A stretch of DNA of 64,000 nt from Roseburia sp. (GTDB lineage Bacteria > Bacillota > Clostridia > Lachnospirales > Lachnospiraceae): contig JAHZFL010000004.1 in assembly GCA_019421345.1 (NCBI GenBank), positions 90,054-154,053 on the forward strand, in the 5' to 3' direction. This document shows positions 1 through 9,570 of this stretch, one piece after another; the first letter of the stretch is position 1, and the number at the start of each line of letters is the position of its first letter. The position numbers and the translations under genes are program-made. The notes beneath the pieces are model-generated. The model worked only from the letters and a program-made list of their open reading frames with translations. It made no database searches and was not told where the DNA came from.

Positions 1-2331
1 GTCACGCTTCTGAAGAAAAATAATGTCAGAAACCACCTCTGTGCCGGCATTTTTCTTAAAGACATCATTGGGCAGACGGATAGCCCCAAGCAATTCGGCT
101 CTCTGTGCCAGATACCGCCTTGCGTCCGAATTTTTAGAATCCAGCGTATAGCGGCTTGTCACAAAGGCAAGGACACCACCCGGTCGAATCTGATCCAGAG
201 CTTTTGCAAAAAAATAGTTATGAATCGAAAATCTCAGCTTATCATAAGGTTTGTCGGACACCTTGTAATTTCCAAATGGCACATTTCCAACTGCCAGATC
301 GTAGAAATCCCTGCGGTTGGTTGTTTCAAAACCAGCTACTGTAATTTCTGCATTTGGATAAAGCTTCTGTGCGATTCTGCCAGTAATCGAATCCAACTCC
401 ACACCATACAGACGACTACTCTGCATTTTGGACGGAAGCATACCAAAGAAATTTCCGGTTCCCATGGATGGTTCCAGAATATTCCCGTTTTCAAAACCCA
501 TCTGAGATACGGCATCATAAATGGCACGAATCACAGTCGGACTGGTATAATGAGCATTCAGTGTAGAAGCTCTCGCCGCTGCATATTCTTCTTCAGACAG
601 CAAATTTTTCAAAACGGCATACTCGCTTGCCCAATTTTCCTTATTCGGATCAAAGGTATCTGCCAGACCGCCCCAGCCAACATACCTTGACAGAATTTCC
701 TGTTCTGCAGGGGTAGCGTTTCTTTCTTCCTGTTCCAGTTTGAACAGGGTTTCAATGGCTGCGATATTGTTTGCAAATTTCTGTTTTAAACCACCTTGAC
801 CAATGTTATCGTCACTAATATGAAAATTACAGGGAGGCACTTGCTCCATTTTCATATTCTCCTTTTCAAGAGTCCCTACTATATCAGAGGTATCCGGTTG
901 TGGTACATGATTCGTACGAATCACTATTTCATCAGTATACTGAGGTTTCCCAGTTCCTCTTAAAAACTGGCTTAAACTTAGCTGTTGATAATCTCCGTCA
1001 TCACTACTTCTTCTGCCATTGCTTTCAAGCTGTTCATATGCTGAACCCATGCCATCTGCTGCGTCATTTTGTCCGGTGCTGGATTGATTTTTAGGTAATC
1101 TTCCATCATGCGTTCTACCATGCCGTGTGCTTCCTCGTCGATTTCCCACAGGTGCTGATTCAGTTTTCCGCTGCGAATTAACTCGTTGTACAGTGCTGGA
1201 TTGTTCTCTTCCAGAAAACATCTCCTCATCCTGCCATACTTGCCCAACGTCTTTGTTTCGGTATTGCTCACTTGAGCGTCCAAAATCATTTGAGTCCCAT
1301 TCTTTTCGTGTGTTGCTTTCATCTTCTATGTCCTCCTTTTTTATTTGCATTTCTATTTCTTTAATATCTTGTATTACTCTTTTGCTTTCGCGCTTTAAAG
1401 TATTGTACTGCATATTATCTTCTCTTGCAAGTACATTCCCCGTTTTTTCCAAACAAGTTTCCATAAATAACTTACCTGGCTTTACCTGATGTTTTACTTT
1501 TTCTCTCTGGACTTCTGCCCGCTGTTGTTCCAAGTACGAATCTATAGATTCTGATAACTTTTTTACAATATCATAAGACTCCCCTATCATTTTTTTCTTT
1601 ATTGGCACAGGCATTTTTTGAATAAAATCGTGTTCAAGATTTTTAAAATGTATTTCAGATGTATCTAATCCATATATGGATAACAACATATATACTGCCA
1701 TATCTATCCGCATATTTTTTCTGTGAAGTTCCTGCTCTCTCATACGTTCTGATAGCATAGTTACTACAAATATGACAGCACTCTCTATCTGATGTTCCCT
1801 ATCAACTTCCGGATTAATAAATATAGTATTATCTTCCAAATAAACCTTTGCTTCTTTGGAATCCTCCAATATTTCTGAAAATACAATATGTACATTTTCA
1901 TTTTTGGCTGAATTTATCAACGCATTGAGAAAAAGTGTCTTATCTTCTTCCTTGAGCAATCTTCTGTCCTTATTTTTTAGGATTTCCTCTATTTTAGAAG
2001 GATTTGCATTCGTTTGCGATATATCAAATACATAGCCGGGTTTGAATACTGAACTTCGCCTCCCACTTTGCAATACAGGCATCAAAACCATCGTTCCCCG
2101 CTCTCCATTGCGCACATAAAGTCCCTGTTCTCTCCAGTACTGATAACTTCCAACCATCTGTACTTCCGGTCTTTGCACTCGAATCATTGTCATGTTATGC
2201 ACAGAGTATTCAGGAACCTTTTTTCGGAAATCCAAATATTTTTTTAATTCTGCTTCTTCTTTGAATGCTTTCTCCACTTCCTGCTCTACTGTAGCGTATA
2301 AGAGAGAAATCATATCTTCTTTTTGTCTCAT
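1..2331 (-). CDS. Giant ArdC-like / N6-DNA-methyltransferase (SNF2-helicase type) protein, N-terminal part
   Basis: An open frame of exactly 777 codons starts with ATG at 2331 and runs off the left edge with no stop. Residues ~35-120 resemble the ArdC N-terminal, ssDNA-binding type domain (YQYWREQGLYVRNGERGT). Residues ~335-470 form a Ser/Gln/Arg/Gly-rich linker. From ~490 there is an N6-methyltransferase domain with an AdoMet motif I-like stretch (EPSMGTGNFFG) and an NPPF-like motif written NVPFG. Proteins of this kind on Clostridia ICEs usually continue into an SNF2 helicase, which would lie beyond position 1. The likely role is DNA processing or protection during transfer. The linker is also read in another frame by a tnpV-like gene. 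The start lies 7 nt past the stop of the 81-residue gene, so they are probably one operon. Confidence 0.85.
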   Translation of the reverse strand, partial: MRQKEDMISLLYATVEQEVEKAFKEEAELKKYLDFRKKVPEYSVHNMTMIRVQRPEVQMVGSYQYWREQGLYVRNGERGTMVLMPVLQSGRRSSVFKPGYVFDISQTNANPSKIEEILKNKDRRLLKEEDKTLFLNALINSAKNENVHIVFSEILEDSKEAKVYLEDNTIFINPEVDREHQIESAVIFVVTMLSERMREQELHRKNMRIDMAVYMLLSIYGLDTSEIHFKNLEHDFIQKMPVPIKKKMIGESYDIVKKLSESIDSYLEQQRAEVQREKVKHQVKPGKLFMETCLEKTGNVLAREDNMQYNTLKRESKRVIQDIKEIEMQIKKEDIEDESNTRKEWDSNDFGRSSEQYRNKDVGQVWQDEEMFSGREQSSTVQRVNSQRKTESAPVGNRRGSTRHGRTHDGRLPKNQSSTGQNDAADGMGSAYEQLESNGRRSSDDGDYQQLSLSQFLRGTGKPQYTDEIVIRTNHVPQPDTSDIVGTLEKENMKMEQVPPCNFHISDDNIGQGGLKQKFANNIAAIETLFKLEQEERNATPAEQEILSRYVGWGGLADTFDPNKENWASEYAVLKNLLSEEEYAAARASTLNAHYTSPTVIRAIYDAVSQMGFENGNILEPSMGTGNFFGMLPSKMQSSRLYGVELDSITGRIAQKLYPNAEITVAGFETTNRRDFYDLAVGNVPFGNYKVSDKPYDKLRFSIHNYFFAKALDQIRPGGVLAFVTSRYTLDSKNSDARRYLAQRAELLGAIRLPNDVFKKNAGTEVVSDIIFLQKRD
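978..1322 (-). CDS. tnpV: TnpV-like protein, encoded inside the methyltransferase/helicase gene in another frame
   Basis: This 114-residue protein has the TnpV hallmarks: an MKATHEKNG start, LGKYGRMRR near residue 27, a YNELIRSGKL segment, and an M-N-S-x-K-A-x-A-E-E-hydrophobic C-terminus. TnpV proteins are small transposon-encoded proteins described on Tn4451-type elements and thought to be excisionase-like. The whole gene lies within codons ~337-452 of the larger gene, on the same strand, one frame away. Both frames are open throughout. A strong ribosome binding site (AAAAAAGGAGGA) sits 9 nt before the ATG, which argues for real independent translation. The host frame encodes only low-complexity linker here, so the TnpV frame is probably the constrained one. 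Confidence 0.8.
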   Translation of the reverse strand: MKATHEKNGTQMILDAQVSNTETKTLGKYGRMRRCFLEENNPALYNELIRSGKLNQHLWEIDEEAHGMVERMMEDYLKINPAPDKMTQQMAWVQHMNSLKAMAEEVVMTEIINS

Positions 2332-2338
2332 ATAGGAT

Positions 2339-2584
2339 TTATACTGCCAATGATCCATAAAACACCCCCTGCTCCTCATCATTTAGCATCCCAGTTTCCA
2401 GATTGTAAGACACAATAATCGGTAGCTCCTCCTGTTCTTTTTCTCTCTGTTTAAATGCCACATGTATAGTTTTAATCTGTTCATCTGTCCCGAAGATTTC
2501 TATCAGTTCTTCTTCAAAAAATGGTCTTACCAAAACAAAATCCTCTTTCACCTCGTATACAAATCCATACATAATTTTCTCCAT
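2339..2584 (-). CDS. Hypothetical 81-residue ICE protein
   Basis: The protein is small and acidic, with no signal peptide or membrane segment; the sequence suggests a compact beta-rich fold. Its ATG overlaps the stop of the 620-residue gene by one base (TAATG), so translation is probably coupled. I do not recognise a family. Its position between the 620-residue protein and the giant methyltransferase/helicase suggests an accessory factor of the same operon. Confidence 0.7.
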   Translation of the reverse strand: MEKIMYGFVYEVKEDFVLVRPFFEEELIEIFGTDEQIKTIHVAFKQREKEQEELPIIVSYNLETGMLNDEEQGVFYGSLAV

Positions 2585-4446
2585 TATCTGCTCCGTCCTC
2601 TTTTTTCAAATTGATTTACTTCCGTTTTCTCTTGTTGCTGTTCGGCACCTACTGAAAGCTGCTTACAACGTTCCTCCATTTTCTGTGCCCCTTTTAGAAT
2701 TTGCGCAAGCAGTGTTCTCTGTGCCAGAAAAGGTTTTTTCAAAATCTCTGTAAAAGACTGATTCTCCCCTATGTAAAGCTTTTCCGTTTTTCCACCAACT
2801 GCGCGAACCGCATTCACTACTTCTCTCCCTGCAATTCCGATGTGTTTTCCAGTAAGATCAATTCGTCTAACAGTTTCATCTACCCTGTTAAGCGCCCGTT
2901 GTGTCATTTCACAAAAATGATTCAGTTTAGTTTGCAAACCCAAAAACTCCGAAACTCTTTCCAACTCTCCAATTCCTTTTTGTTTCAAAGATACTATGAT
3001 ATCCGATGCTTTTTTGATCATTTCTTCCTTTATACTGACCAATTCACATTTCATACCGCAATATTGTTCGTTTACTTGATTCGATACATTTGAAATATAT
3101 TGGAACAACTGTGAATTTCTGTCCTTCTGTTCAGATTTCATGGAATTCAGTTGCGTTTGCATATCTGAAATCTGTTTTACCGCTTTGTCGAGCTTTTCTT
3201 CAATCTGCTTCGTATAAGCAGCCATCACAAATACACTTGCTGCCTCGTCCATCTTTTTATTTTCTTGTAGATATGCAACTAACTCCCCAACTACATTATC
3301 AAATGTGTCACTAAAATTTTTCTCATTTATCTGCTTTCCTTCCAGCTTTGATATTTTTCCCACAAAATCATCAAAGTCCTCCCGGTTCATTTTCTTAAAC
3401 TCGTCCAATGATATACTTACCACATCCTCTGAAAGATTTGTTGTTTCCCCATTGCCCCTATGTTGAACACAAACAGAAACACTATCATTCTCTTTTTCAT
3501 AACCAACAGAAAATCTCAATCCCTCTCTTGTTGTGATGTTCACTCTTTCTTCCTTACCCTTCATGAAGTCGAGTTTCATCTGTGCCACAGTATAAAAACC
3601 ATGGTATTCCAAAAACTCTCTTTCTCTTTCCTCCATAAACCCAACATATTCTGCATCCCCAGTCCTATTTTCCTGAATAAGTATTTCTCTCACACGATGC
3701 AGGGCATCCGGATCATTAATATATCCATTGCCAGCCTGCAAAAAAAGTTCCTCTGTCGTTCCATGAATCTTAAACTCTGGTTCAGAGTAAATATTCGGAA
3801 TAAGAATCTCATTTTCCATAAATGAAACCGCCGCTCTTAATTCATCATTAGATACAAATCTAAAGCTTTCATTGACTGCATAATTAATTTTATTTCTCTC
3901 CCTTATGTCCATTTCTGCCTTAGCCGCATCAAAGGAATACTGCTTATTAATGGCTATAATTTCATCCATACGTCCAGTCAAAATCAGTTCATCTTTTTTC
4001 ATTTCTTGCTGCACTAACACTTTTATATCTGAGAGACGTATTGCATTTTCTTCCATATATTCGTATTCATAAACAGGATCAATACTTATCTTCCCATTCC
4101 TTAATTTTTTACTCCAATCATCAACCGCTTTTTCTTCCATAATTGGGCTAAAAGAATAAGTTCCTTTTCTTGAACCATGATAATCTTCAAATTCTGAAAT
4201 CACTCCGATATGAACGCCTAATGCTATTGCTTTTTTAGCTTCTTCCGGTGTAAGAATTGCACTTGTTGTATCATCGGCAGTCGCCCGTGAATATCCATTA
4301 CCCGCCACTTGTCTATGGGGCTTCTTTAAAATTGCTATGTTTGCAGCCAAGATATTTTGAACCGTTGCATCTGCATACATTCTTTTACTTCTGATTTCCG
4401 TCTGATTGCCCTGTGCCAGTACTCCCGTAATTTTTTCTTGTTCCAT
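2584..4446 (-). CDS. Large ICE accessory protein with coiled-coil C-terminal half (possibly DUF6674-like)
   Basis: A 620-residue soluble protein. The N-terminal ~170 residues hold a compact domain beginning ILTPEEAKKAIALGVHIGV, like the small modules found in polyvalent ICE and phage proteins. Residues ~380-600 are strongly heptad-patterned (KAVKQISDMQTQLNSMKSEQ and following) and contain a conserved-looking LTGKHIGIAGREVVNAVRAVG segment. I associate this C-terminal half with DUF6674 proteins of Lachnospiraceae ICEs, from memory and unverified. It is the first gene of the leftmost operon; a conserved upstream element sits ~95-160 nt before its start. Its function is unknown, though the context fits a DNA-handling or regulatory partner of the methyltransferase/helicase. 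Confidence 0.75.
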   Translation of the reverse strand: MEQEKITGVLAQGNQTEIRSKRMYADATVQNILAANIAILKKPHRQVAGNGYSRATADDTTSAILTPEEAKKAIALGVHIGVISEFEDYHGSRKGTYSFSPIMEEKAVDDWSKKLRNGKISIDPVYEYEYMEENAIRLSDIKVLVQQEMKKDELILTGRMDEIIAINKQYSFDAAKAEMDIRERNKINYAVNESFRFVSNDELRAAVSFMENEILIPNIYSEPEFKIHGTTEELFLQAGNGYINDPDALHRVREILIQENRTGDAEYVGFMEEREREFLEYHGFYTVAQMKLDFMKGKEERVNITTREGLRFSVGYEKENDSVSVCVQHRGNGETTNLSEDVVSISLDEFKKMNREDFDDFVGKISKLEGKQINEKNFSDTFDNVVGELVAYLQENKKMDEAASVFVMAAYTKQIEEKLDKAVKQISDMQTQLNSMKSEQKDRNSQLFQYISNVSNQVNEQYCGMKCELVSIKEEMIKKASDIIVSLKQKGIGELERVSEFLGLQTKLNHFCEMTQRALNRVDETVRRIDLTGKHIGIAGREVVNAVRAVGGKTEKLYIGENQSFTEILKKPFLAQRTLLAQILKGAQKMEERCKQLSVGAEQQQEKTEVNQFEKRGRSR

Positions 4447-4537
4447 GTGCCATCTTCCTCTTTTCCTATTTTTACAAGCATTTTGAGGTCAATACAATCC
4501 TCATGAACTTGCCTCATAATTATAAAGAATGCAATAT

Positions 4538-4606
4538 TCTGTTTCATCCGTTTAAAAGAAAAGATTTCACACAATCTTTTTTCTTTTGTGAAAAATTTTA
4601 TCATAA
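4538..4606 (-). promoter_or_regulatory. Conserved ICE upstream element, copy A
   Basis: On the minus strand this reads TTTTTCACAAAAGAAA, a 17-nt spacer, then TTTTCTTTTAAACGGATGAA. The AAAAGAAA/TTTCTTTT arms form an inverted repeat. The same arrangement recurs at 27,815-27,880 and 35,475-35,542, each time upstream of another ICE operon. It could be a protein operator or an RNA hairpin in the leader. It precedes the 620-residue gene. Confidence 0.5.
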
Positions 4607-4665
4607 TTCTTGACATCTCTACTTCACGGATTTATAAATCTATATAGAAGTTGGTAACGCAAATC

Positions 4666-4722
4666 ATGCAGAAAAAAGTCTATGACAAGGAATTCAAAGT
4701 CCCTGCTGTGAAACTAGTATAA
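4666..4722 (+). pseudogene. IS3-family transposase OrfA N-terminal fragment
   Basis: Eighteen codons encode MQKKVYDKEFKVPAVKLV followed by a stop. This matches the usual beginning of IS3-type OrfA proteins (YDKEFKxxAVKL). No helix-turn-helix or OrfB follows, so it is a dead remnant marking a past insertion between the leftmost ICE operon and the membrane-protein cargo gene. Confidence 0.5.
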
Positions 4723-4800
4723 AATAAATCAAATAACTACCATATATATTTTTTGATTATTTGATAGTAGAATAGTGTTATCTCAGAAAGGATAAACACT

Positions 4801-4965
4801 ATGAATAGAACTTATCTTACTCTGTCTGAAGAACCATAGACATTGACAGCTTTTCCAGAAGCATATCCAGAAACATGCTGTAGAAGTAGAATATCCGAGG
4901 CTTGTAACCATTACGAAACCTTATATCCAGAAATTTTCCAGTATAACATAGATGAACTAGACTAA
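4801..4965 (+). pseudogene. Short degenerate reading frame, unknown
   Basis: A well-placed ATG with an upstream AAAGGAT ribosome site opens a frame of 54 codons that is broken by TAG at codon 13 and otherwise open to TAA at 4965. The conceptual product is not recognised. It is probably the decayed end of a former cargo gene. The rest of the 4606-5068 interval is AT-rich and shows nothing else I can support. Confidence 0.3.
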
Positions 4966-5068
4966 GAGGAGACCGCATTCATTTAATATATTAATTATTT
5001 AATATTCGCTGTACTAGCATGATTTATGTAACAATAACTAAGGGTAGTGAAATGAAAAGAGGGATTAA

Positions 5069-6031
5069 ATGGCATTTACTCAATTATGGCAAAGTAAAAA
5101 TGGAAACTATAAAAACTCAAAATCTGTTGCTATTGTTTTTGCAATACTTGGAACTATCTGCATAATCACAACATGCATAGTAAATAATGAAATAGAAATG
5201 ATTAACAAAATAACTAAATATGTTTTCTCATACGTTTCTATAATAATGTTTTGCTTATCAGTACTTTTTTTGCTATTACATTTTTATGTATTTAACAACA
5301 TACATCGTTCAAAAATAATAGCCAAATACTCATTGACAGTTCTGTTTGCACTTTTATCGTTATTTACACTTGTAATCGGAATACCCTTTCTAATTTTACT
5401 ATGTGTCATCGTAAAAGTTACTGATATTAGAGCGAAAAAAATTAATAATTTAATATACGTTCTGATTTACTTTGTAATTGTTTTATTATTTATTTGTGGC
5501 TTTATTTATCCAACTTCTCTCATGGTTATTATCATTTCTAGTTGTTTGGGCAATCTGTTGGAAACAAAGTATCATTTTAACTTAAATGTTTTTTGTGTTG
5601 AATTATTCTTGCTTCTTAGTTTTCTCAAATTACAAATGGATATTATTTATAGTTGTATACTATTCATACATAAAAAATTATTATACCATTCTAAAAATAA
5701 AATGCTAAAGACCATTGAGCAAAATCTTGGTAAAAGTATATCTCCCAACATCATCGACATTAAAGCACATATACAAGCCAAAAGCGATGCCGTCAAGATC
5801 GAAGAAGATAAACTGAACCAATCTATAAACTACGATTTAAACTATTTAAAAAACACCTTGACAAGAGTGCAATTAGCAATTTTGATTATAATCTTTACTG
5901 TAGTTACATTGAAAATAGCACCACAAAATTGGATGCAATTTCTGGATGAACATCAAGGTGACATAATAAATGTTGTAACCATCTATACGCTGATAATACT
6001 TTATCTAGATAAAAGAAAAGACTGGAAATAG
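5069..6031 (+). CDS. AT-rich multi-pass membrane protein, cargo gene
   Basis: The 320-residue protein has about six hydrophobic segments in residues ~20-200, a charged, probably cytoplasmic region at ~205-260 (KAHIQAKSDAVKIEEDKLNQ) and two more membrane segments near the C-terminus. A GGGATTAA stretch precedes the ATG. It is the only plus-strand gene in the left 13 kb and is flanked by transposase debris and non-coding DNA. Its base composition is even lower in GC than the rest of the element. This points to separately acquired cargo. No family was recognised; a membrane effector of a defence or immunity system is one possibility, without direct support. Confidence 0.7.
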   Translation: MAFTQLWQSKNGNYKNSKSVAIVFAILGTICIITTCIVNNEIEMINKITKYVFSYVSIIMFCLSVLFLLLHFYVFNNIHRSKIIAKYSLTVLFALLSLFTLVIGIPFLILLCVIVKVTDIRAKKINNLIYVLIYFVIVLLFICGFIYPTSLMVIIISSCLGNLLETKYHFNLNVFCVELFLLLSFLKLQMDIIYSCILFIHKKLLYHSKNKMLKTIEQNLGKSISPNIIDIKAHIQAKSDAVKIEEDKLNQSINYDLNYLKNTLTRVQLAILIIIFTVVTLKIAPQNWMQFLDEHQGDIINVVTIYTLIILYLDKRKDWK

Positions 6032-6614
6032 ACGACATCATTTTCACTATACTTTTCAGTTTTATTCTTTAGCGTACTTTTTCTTGAAGTAAAGAAAAGC
6101 AAGGCACGGTGCATAAACTAATCAAGCCGTTTACTCACAAACACAATGGCAAAGCGAAAAAAAGCCATCGCAAAGATAATGAACTATTTTATGATACTCA
6201 TACGTTTTTTCTTAAAATACTTCTGCTAACGGCTCAATTTTTGTAACCATAGGGCTTACAACAACTTTCCTATCCATCCTGTTGGCGGGAATACACCTAA
6301 TTAGGCGCTGTTACATTTTCAACAATCAGTATAACAAATGTTTTGCAACCCTAAATTTTTCAAAATTCAGACTTGTTAAAACCATAGCAGGAAAACCAGA
6401 AATGGCTTGCCTTTAGACAATTTACCACTCATCCCTTATGAGTTCAGCCGTCGTTATTAATCGCACCTATTTTCTTTTATTTTTCAATCTGACAGATTAA
6501 CCAAATCAATTTAATAATCATGATTAAAGCTAGCACAAGTCTGAACATATAATCCAGCACTCAATCAGTTTTTAGTATGCTGCCATACATTTTTGCATGG
6601 CAGCATAATCGTTT
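6032..6614. other. Gene-free interval with a terminal stem-loop
   Basis: About 580 nt without a convincing gene. The right end contains a strong inverted repeat (TATGCTGCCAT ... ATGGCAGCATA, 6576-6607) immediately after the stop of the adhesin gene, which may act as its transcription terminator although the following T-run is weak. Short minus-strand frames around 6200-6300 are broken by stops and may be remnants. Confidence 0.4.
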
Positions 6615-9548
6615 TTACTGCAAATTCGGTCTCATAAACTGATCATAAAACTTTTGCAGCGCATCCGGCTCTTTAGAATTTCCGATGCCGTGAACTCTGG
6701 TAAATTCCTTCATTTCCAGTATATCCTCATGTGTAAAACGGTACGTCTGGATCGGTGTATCATTCTTTAAATTATTGAAAGCTTTCTGAATCGCCTCAAC
6801 ATATGCAGGGTCTGTCTTCCAAAGGGAATCATCCTCTAACCCGCCGTTCTCATATGGTTGATTATAATAATACTCATTGATAAAACGTGTCGATCCTTTT
6901 GGCTCTACTACTTGCGGTGTGGTATCTACCACATGCACAGTAATCTGCTTTTTATAGACACTCCCGACACTATCTACGACCGTTAGATTCTCCGTACAGC
7001 TTCCGCTGCTCTGGAATTGTGTAAAGTCTGTCGGAGAATAATCAGGAATCGAAAAGGATGTACCATTTTCATGAAATCCCGGCAGTATCGGACTTCCGTC
7101 CTCGCGGTCTGACGCAGTTGCATGGCTTAATATCTCCATATCCGTAATAAATCCGCTCTGCGCCTGTTCCAAGGTATAATAAAGGTCTGTTGCCTGGATC
7201 CAGGGACAATCGTCCCATATCGCGTATAAGGGAATAACTGCGCCATTTTGACTTGTCACACCCGCTGCTTCTGCCAGTGTCTTTACATCCACCACTTCTC
7301 CTGCCTTCCACTGTGGCGTCAAACTATCCTTTCCTGCTTCTAACGACCAGCCTAAAAAGACAGATGGATAAACTTTTTTTGGGGTTTCCGACTGCTCCGA
7401 GACAGTTTCTTCATTGTTCTGTTCCGCAACATCACCTTCTCCTTCCTGTGTAACAGGAAGATTTGTTTCTTCCACGGACACCTGCGGGTCATTGTCATTT
7501 CCCTGTACAGCTTCCCCTTGTTCTGTTGGATCCTGCTGCGGTGCTACCTCCCCCTCTTTGTTTGATTGTTCTGTTCCATTTTCTTGTTCCATTTCCTCAT
7601 TAGATGGTGGATTCGCTCCGGCAGTGTGATTTTCTTCTGGTTGCTGTGGCTCACCCTCAGGCATCGCCCCGTTATCGCTTTCCCCTACTTCCGATTGCTC
7701 TCCTTTTTCCGTCTCCGCAGAAAGACTAAGCGAACCGGAAAGAACTGCATCGGTGACATTGACGCCTTCCTGGGTATACTTTACATAATTAGCTGCTCCA
7801 TCCGGCAGGGAAACCTGTTTATCGTACTGTGTTGCAATATCATCAATATGCTTTACCTCTCCTCCGCCGTTTGGATTAAAGGTAATCGTATAAGCATTCG
7901 CCTCAGCCTCTGCACGCATGGTGATGTTTTGATTCGGCATCTGGAAACCATAATCTTTTTCTGCTGTGTTATAACTGCCCGTCCAGCCCTTCCAGTGATA
8001 CCCCGGCTTTACCGTAGCACCAATATTTACATCACTTCCATACGGATGATCACCGCCGCCTGTTACCGATTCGATACCGTCACCGCCCTGCACTACTAAG
8101 GTGTATTTAGGTACTGCTTTCGATTCTGCTGTCCACATCCGCTCGATCCAATATCCGGTATTTGTTCCGTCTGAACGAAGATAGCCATGAAAGCCAGCAC
8201 TGTTTTCAAAAACTGTTTTTCCTCCGTTATTCGCCTGACACTGCACTGTATAGCTGATCGTGCTGCCATTCATCATGGATGATACTTCGCTTCCACTGAA
8301 AGTAACTGTATTTCCGTTAATTGTTCCCTGAATCTGTGTACTGCCGTTTACAACCGCTATTGCACTTGTTGGCGTCAATGCGCTGTCCAACTGCACGGTC
8401 ATATTCCCATCATAAATTCCAGTGTCATTTGTAACTGCCACATTACGGAACTCCCCTTCTACAGTGGCGCTTGATGCACTATGTACCGTTGTGGTCTGTG
8501 TCCCAGCAAAATCCGGATAAGCAATATCAACCGCCATTCCTAAAAGAAACGAAGTCGTCCAACCTGTGTTTTGCACGGTCAAATTGATACGGTTTGCGTT
8601 ATTGCCCATGTTGCTGTCAATATTTGATAAATCCATACGAATGCAGCCATACAAGCGGTCTCTATCATTGACAAGATTTCCATTTTTATAAAGCCCCGCT
8701 GAAGTGGTTGTATTGGAAGCTACTTTTCCAATGACATCTCCACGCTCATTGTATGTCTCGATGTTTTCTGTCATGGCTTCATATGTGCTGGAGTTTGATG
8801 CCCCAAAAAACACTTGTCCGGTTGCTGTTCCCGCCGATTTTGATTTCAGACCATTTCCAAGCGATAACTCTGATCCAAAATCTTTTCCAAGATAAAATTT
8901 TGCTCCCATATCAAACTTCACTACACGAACTGGGAAACTATCATCCTCTTCTACTACAATTAACTGCCATGAGCCAGGAGATTCTCCACCCCCGCGGTCT
9001 CCGTCGTCGCCCCAGTTAAAGTAGGGAATATTACACACTGCATACTCTCCATATCCTGCACTTTTCACGTAATCCGTTACATCCGTTGCCATACAAAACA
9101 TGCTTCGCATTCCCGGATTGTTGCCAACCACGCGCCAGTCATTAATAGCATATGCCGGATAGATATACCTTAGCTTTCTATCTGGTGTAGAAAACACAAC
9201 TGGTTCTGTTACTCCTTGTTTTGCTCTGGTCTGCCAAACTAAATAGGCATACTTGATCTGACTTGTATCTGTGGAACATTCTAAGGTTGCCACAGAACTA
9301 TTGGCATACCCGCCCAAGTCATTATATATCTTTTTGTCGATTGCTCCACCATTTGGACTATACCATGTATAATGATTGGTATTGCCAATATAATTAAACT
9401 TATATCTTCCAACACGCGTTCCAATCAATGATTGCGTTGTTTCTTGACCTGTCACCGCAGCATCTATCTGACTTGGCATTGCTGCCACCAAACAAACACA
9501 TGCAAGCAATCCAACTAGTACCTTTTTAATATAAAATTTTTTAATCAT
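6615..9548 (-). CDS. Secreted adhesin-like surface protein with InlB-type repeat
   Basis: The 977-residue protein begins with a clear Sec signal peptide (IKKFYIKKVLVGLLACVCLVA, ending near MPSQIDA). Residues ~40-350 form a large extracellular domain with many aromatic and Gly residues. It is followed by Ig-like beta domains and, around residues 480-560, an InlB_B/Listeria-Bacteroides-type repeat (GYHWKGWTG ... NITMRAEAEA). Residues ~610-725 are a Glu/Gln/Pro-rich spacer resembling a wall-spanning linker. No LPXTG motif or C-terminal membrane anchor is seen. It is followed 22 nt upstream by a lipoprotein gene in the same direction, and a pilus-like operon lies nearby, so a role in surface attachment or mating-pair contact is plausible. 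Confidence 0.8.
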   Translation of the reverse strand: MIKKFYIKKVLVGLLACVCLVAAMPSQIDAAVTGQETTQSLIGTRVGRYKFNYIGNTNHYTWYSPNGGAIDKKIYNDLGGYANSSVATLECSTDTSQIKYAYLVWQTRAKQGVTEPVVFSTPDRKLRYIYPAYAINDWRVVGNNPGMRSMFCMATDVTDYVKSAGYGEYAVCNIPYFNWGDDGDRGGGESPGSWQLIVVEEDDSFPVRVVKFDMGAKFYLGKDFGSELSLGNGLKSKSAGTATGQVFFGASNSSTYEAMTENIETYNERGDVIGKVASNTTTSAGLYKNGNLVNDRDRLYGCIRMDLSNIDSNMGNNANRINLTVQNTGWTTSFLLGMAVDIAYPDFAGTQTTTVHSASSATVEGEFRNVAVTNDTGIYDGNMTVQLDSALTPTSAIAVVNGSTQIQGTINGNTVTFSGSEVSSMMNGSTISYTVQCQANNGGKTVFENSAGFHGYLRSDGTNTGYWIERMWTAESKAVPKYTLVVQGGDGIESVTGGGDHPYGSDVNIGATVKPGYHWKGWTGSYNTAEKDYGFQMPNQNITMRAEAEANAYTITFNPNGGGEVKHIDDIATQYDKQVSLPDGAANYVKYTQEGVNVTDAVLSGSLSLSAETEKGEQSEVGESDNGAMPEGEPQQPEENHTAGANPPSNEEMEQENGTEQSNKEGEVAPQQDPTEQGEAVQGNDNDPQVSVEETNLPVTQEGEGDVAEQNNEETVSEQSETPKKVYPSVFLGWSLEAGKDSLTPQWKAGEVVDVKTLAEAAGVTSQNGAVIPLYAIWDDCPWIQATDLYYTLEQAQSGFITDMEILSHATASDREDGSPILPGFHENGTSFSIPDYSPTDFTQFQSSGSCTENLTVVDSVGSVYKKQITVHVVDTTPQVVEPKGSTRFINEYYYNQPYENGGLEDDSLWKTDPAYVEAIQKAFNNLKNDTPIQTYRFTHEDILEMKEFTRVHGIGNSKEPDALQKFYDQFMRPNLQ

Positions 9549-9570
9549 CTATCAGTCTGTTTCCTCCATT

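Noticed and set aside
4335..4616. Minus-strand frame overlapping the start of the 620-residue gene
   Set aside because: It runs through the upstream element and the start of a better-supported gene, with no ribosome site.
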